A stretch of 64,000 nucleotides of DNA, taken from assembly GCF_015070375.1 (NCBI RefSeq), contig NZ_JADCLL010000001.1, positions 746,501 through 810,500 of the forward strand. Direction: 5' to 3'. Below are positions 61,514-64,000 of the stretch, one piece after another (the stretch's first letter is position 1; every line of letters starts with the position of its first letter). Source of the stretch: Nocardioides kribbensis (GTDB lineage: Bacteria > Actinomycetota > Actinomycetes > Propionibacteriales > Nocardioidaceae). The translations under genes and the position numbers were made by a program. A model generated the notes under the pieces. That model saw nothing but the letters and a program-made list of their open reading frames with translations, was not told the DNA's origin and searched no databases.

Positions 61514-62761
61514 ATGGCAGACGGGCCCGGCCGCGGCGGCGACGACGAGAAGCGCTTCGACTGGCTCTACGGCGGACAGGGGGCGAGCGACCCCGACGCG
61601 ACCCGGCCGGTGCGACGCCAGCCCCGGCCCGCCTCCCCCGCCGCCGGGTCGGGCGCCCCCGACGACGAGGCGACCCGGGTCATGCGGGCCCGACCCCGTG
61701 ACCAGCCCCGCGACCAGCCCCGTGACCAGCCCCGCGCGGCCACCCCGCCGCCCCGGGCCCCGGTCGCGCCGCCGCCGGCCGCGGCCTCCTCGGGGCGCCG
61801 ACGTCCGCGCTTCCGCGCGCGCTACGTGCTGGCCCTGGTGCTGCTGTGGGTGGTCTACCTGGTCGCCGTGCCGGTCTTCGCCTGGACCAAGGTCGACAAG
61901 GTGGCCTTCGAGCCCCGCGGGGAGCGCCCGGCGGAGCAGCCGGGCACGACGTACCTGCTCGTCGGCAGCGACTCGCGCCAGGGGCTGAGCGCCGCGGAGC
62001 GCAAGGAGTACGGCACGGGCGACGCGAGCGGGCAGCGCACCGACACGATCCTGCTGCTGCACACCGGCTCCGGGCCCAACCTGCTGATGTCGATCCCCCG
62101 CGACTCCCTCGTCGACGTGCCCGGGTCGGGCACCACGAAGATCAACGCCGCCTACGCCTTCGGGGGCCCGAGGCTGCTCACGCGGACCATCGAGGAGAAC
62201 ACCGGCATCCGCGTCGACGAGTACGTCGAGATCGGCATCGGCGGCTTCGTCGACCTCGTCGACGCCGTGGGCGGCATCGAGATCTGCCCCCGGCAGGCCA
62301 TGGACGACCCGCTGGCCAACCTCGACATCGAGAAGGGCTGTCAGGAGGCCGACGGCGTGACCGCCCTGGGCTACGCCCGCTCGCGGCACACCAGCGGGCT
62401 CGGCGACATCGAGCGCGCCCGTCAGCAGCGCGAGGTGGTCGCGTCCATCGGGCGCGAGGTGGTCTCGCCCTGGTCGGTGCTCAACCCCGTGCGCTACTGG
62501 CGGCTCAACCTCGCCGCCACCGAGACGGTCACCTTCGGCGACGGCATGAACCCCGCCCGGGCCGCGATGTGGGCCTCGGCGATGACCCGCGTCAACGGGG
62601 ACAACGGTCTGACCTGCTCGGTGCCGATCAGCGACCTCGCGGTCACCTGGGACCCCGAGCGCTCGCGGCAGATGTTCCAGGCGATCATCGACGACGACAC
62701 CGACAGCATCGACGACAGCCTGTGCACGCCCTCGGGCCTGCCGGAAGGAGCCACCTCGTGA
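61514..62761 (+). CDS. LytR-CpsA-Psr (LCP) family protein, single-helix form
   Basis: The 415-residue protein has a long Pro/Arg/Asp-rich cytosolic N-terminus (about 1-100, with a three-fold Arg-Asp-Gln-Pro repeat), one membrane helix (YVLALVLLWVVYLVAVPVFA) and an LCP domain: TTYLLVGSDSRQG, QRTDTILLLHTGSG, LMSIPRDSLVDVPG, TKINAAYAFGG, GIGGFVDLVDAVGGI and ALGYARSRHTSGLGDIERA. It should attach a glycan to the cell wall from the outer face. It runs divergent from the first LCP gene with 135 nt between starts. The downstream crotonase gene starts within its stop (GTGA). Confidence 0.92.
   Translation: MADGPGRGGDDEKRFDWLYGGQGASDPDATRPVRRQPRPASPAAGSGAPDDEATRVMRARPRDQPRDQPRDQPRAATPPPRAPVAPPPAAASSGRRRPRFRARYVLALVLLWVVYLVAVPVFAWTKVDKVAFEPRGERPAEQPGTTYLLVGSDSRQGLSAAERKEYGTGDASGQRTDTILLLHTGSGPNLLMSIPRDSLVDVPGSGTTKINAAYAFGGPRLLTRTIEENTGIRVDEYVEIGIGGFVDLVDAVGGIEICPRQAMDDPLANLDIEKGCQEADGVTALGYARSRHTSGLGDIERARQQREVVASIGREVVSPWSVLNPVRYWRLNLAATETVTFGDGMNPARAAMWASAMTRVNGDNGLTCSVPISDLAVTWDPERSRQMFQAIIDDDTDSIDDSLCTPSGLPEGATS
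61694..61729. repeat. Three 12-bp tandem repeats in the second LCP gene
   Basis: CCCCGYGACCAG occurs three times in a row (61694-61705, 61706-61717, 61718-61729) and codes for Pro-Arg-Asp-Gln units in the cytosolic N-terminus. Confidence 0.85.
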
Positions 62762-63630
62762 GCTACGAGACCCTCACCTGGAGCGTGGACGACGACGGGG
62801 TCGCGACCCTGACGCTGCACCGCCCCGAGCAGCTCAACGCCTTCGACCTGGTGATGGCCCGCGAGCTGCTCCAGGTCTTCACCGTCGACGCCCACGACGA
62901 CGCCGTGCGCGCCGTGGTCGTCACCGGCGCCGGTCGCGCCTTCTGCGCGGGCATGGACCTCTCGGCCGAGGGCAACGTCTTCGGGCTCGACGAGTCCCTC
63001 GACGTCACCCCCGAGGAGCTGCGCGAGCGCTACGACCAGGAGCCCTACCAGGACGGCCTGCGCGACACCGGCGGCAAGGTGACGCTGGCCATCCACGCCC
63101 TGCCCAAGCCCGTGATCGCGGCCATCAACGGCGCGGCGGTCGGCATCGGCGCCACGATGACGCTGGCCATGGACCTGCGCCTGGCCTCGACCCGGGCCAG
63201 GGTCGGCTTCGTCTTCGGCCGGCTCGGCATCGTCCCCGAGGCATGCTCGAGCTGGTTCCTGCCCCGCATCGTCGGGGTGCAGCAGGCGCTGGAGTGGGTC
63301 TACTCCGCCGACGTGCTCACCGCCGAGCAGGCCCTCGAGGGCCGGCTGCTGCGCTCGGTGCACGAGCCCGACGACCTGCTGCCGGCCGCCCAGGAGCTGG
63401 CCCGCTCCTTCGTCAAGGACCGCTCCCCCGTGGCGCTCGCCCTGGCCAAGCAGCTGGTCTACCGCAACAGCGCCGCCCCGGAGCCGCTCGACGCGCACCT
63501 GTCGGACACCCTCGCGATGTTCCACACCTCGATCGGCGACGGCAAGGAGGGGGTGGCGGCGTTCAAGGAGAAGCGCACGCCGGTCTTCACCTCCCGCGCC
63601 TCCGAGGTGCCGCGGGTCTTCCCGCGCTGA
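62758..63630 (+). CDS. Enoyl-CoA hydratase/isomerase (crotonase) family protein
   Basis: The 290-residue protein has the crotonase core: VATLTLHRPEQLNAFDLVMA, VVTGAGRAFCAGMDLSAEG (oxyanion hole), KPVIAAINGAAVGIGATMTL, AMDLRLASTRARVGFVFGRL and GIVPEACSSWFLPRIVG with a Glu where the catalytic acid is expected. It should hydrate or isomerise an enoyl-CoA; substrate unknown. An insert of about 30 residues after the oxyanion motif is common in the actinobacterial form. The GTG at 62758 follows AAGGAG by 7-8 nt and overlaps the LCP stop by 4 nt, so a lipid-type enzyme is coupled to a cell-wall ligase. Confidence 0.9.
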   Translation: MSYETLTWSVDDDGVATLTLHRPEQLNAFDLVMARELLQVFTVDAHDDAVRAVVVTGAGRAFCAGMDLSAEGNVFGLDESLDVTPEELRERYDQEPYQDGLRDTGGKVTLAIHALPKPVIAAINGAAVGIGATMTLAMDLRLASTRARVGFVFGRLGIVPEACSSWFLPRIVGVQQALEWVYSADVLTAEQALEGRLLRSVHEPDDLLPAAQELARSFVKDRSPVALALAKQLVYRNSAAPEPLDAHLSDTLAMFHTSIGDGKEGVAAFKEKRTPVFTSRASEVPRVFPR

Positions 63631-63670
63631 TCCGGCCCCGTCCCTCGACCGGACCCGGACCGGACGCAGA

Positions 63671-63700
63671 CGACCCCCCGCCCAGGAGGGCGGGGGGTCG
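63671..63700. terminator. 13-bp perfect hairpin between convergent crotonase and dps genes
   Basis: 63671-63683 pairs with 63688-63700 around the loop AGGA. It is suited to stop transcription from both sides. Confidence 0.85.
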
Positions 63701-63721
63701 TCGGCGTCGAGGGGGCGTGGC

Positions 63722-64000
63722 TCAGCCGGCGGCCGCCGCGGCCTGCGTCTCGGAGGTGGCGCCGGCGGTCGACAGACCGCCCGACTTGTCCTCCAGGTGG
63801 GCGCGCACGAACCAGTGGAAGAGCTCCAGCTCGTTGATCTGGGCGATGAACATGTCCTGGGTGACCAGGTCGAGGTCGTCGAGCTCCTTCATGCCGTCGC
63901 GGTAGGAGGAGATGACGCCCTGGTAGACCAGGTCGAGGGCACCGAGGTGCTCCTGGGTGGTGGCGCGACCGATGCTGTACTCGTCCCAGGTGCGGTTCTC
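63722..64000 (-). CDS. dps: Dps-family ferritin-like protein, C-terminal part (cut by window edge)
   Basis: The frame is open from the window edge to a TGA at 63722, giving the last 92 residues. It reads HLGALDLVYQGVISSYRDG, LDDLDLVTQDMFIAQINEL and ELFHWFVRAHLED, the third and fourth helices of a Dps four-helix bundle with the typical DLVTQD and Phe-His-Trp segment, followed by an Ala-rich tail. Dps 12-mers store iron and shield DNA in starvation or peroxide stress. The metal-site residues in the first helices are outside the window, so ferroxidase function cannot be checked. A strong hairpin lies downstream. Confidence 0.88.
   Translation of the reverse strand, partial: ENRTWDEYSIGRATTQEHLGALDLVYQGVISSYRDGMKELDDLDLVTQDMFIAQINELELFHWFVRAHLEDKSGGLSTAGATSETQAAAAAG

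Overview
The window is very GC-rich, densely coded DNA from an actinobacterium. A WhiB regulator, MtrA-MtrB-LpqB, the F420 genes fbiA/fbiB, TatB, long-form HPF and many GTG starts all fit this. The gene set (DUF5719, DUF3499, TIGR03089, a galactofuranan operon without mycolate genes nearby) and the protein style suggest Nocardioidaceae (Nocardioides or a relative). That placement is an inference; no rRNA gene is present. No tRNA, CRISPR array, IS element or prophage was seen.

Region 1 (1-16.6 kb) is the accessory part and lies almost wholly on the minus strand. It starts with a truncated CASTOR/POLLUX-type channel, a MaoC hydratase and an acyl-CoA dehydrogenase. The main content is five full-length paralogues of a P-loop sulfotransferase-like family (2677-3696, 5030-6157, 9102-10181, 14197-15327, 15413-16552). 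Between them lie a LicD/methyltransferase fusion, a glycosyltransferase, a small coiled-coil protein, a secreted RCC1-propeller/phosphoesterase fusion, a secreted phospholipase D-like protein and a lipoprotein. It reads as a locus that modifies a surface polymer and is the best candidate here for something undescribed.

Region 2 (16.6-22 kb) runs mostly rightward: a channel-less MgtE-like protein, DUF1003, Mrp, TatB, a LysM protein and an Rv3235-family protein. Region 3 (22-49 kb) follows the conserved actinobacterial order seen around Rv3235-Rv3264c of Mycobacterium tuberculosis: secA, a YcaQ-type glycosylase, a response regulator, hpf, comF, lpqB-mtrB-mtrA, ahcY, a SIS protein, Trm112, manB, DUF3499, a degenerate zincin, a large membrane glycosyltransferase with DUF5719, whiB2, fbiA-fbiB and manC. 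This couples secretion, cell-wall signalling (MtrAB), GDP-mannose supply and F420 synthesis.

Region 4 (49-64 kb) is cell envelope again: a huge secreted amidase with FG-GAP repeats, then a leftward operon LCP - GT2 - GT2 - glf - glfT2 - wzm - wzt. This would make UDP-galactofuranose, polymerise galactan, export it and attach it to peptidoglycan. A divergent second LCP gene overlaps a crotonase gene, and the window ends in a truncated dps.

Genes are tightly packed with many 1-4 nt stop/start overlaps. Many transcription units begin with a -10 hexamer 6-8 nt before the start codon, the layout of leaderless mRNAs. Perfect GC hairpins mark most unit ends.
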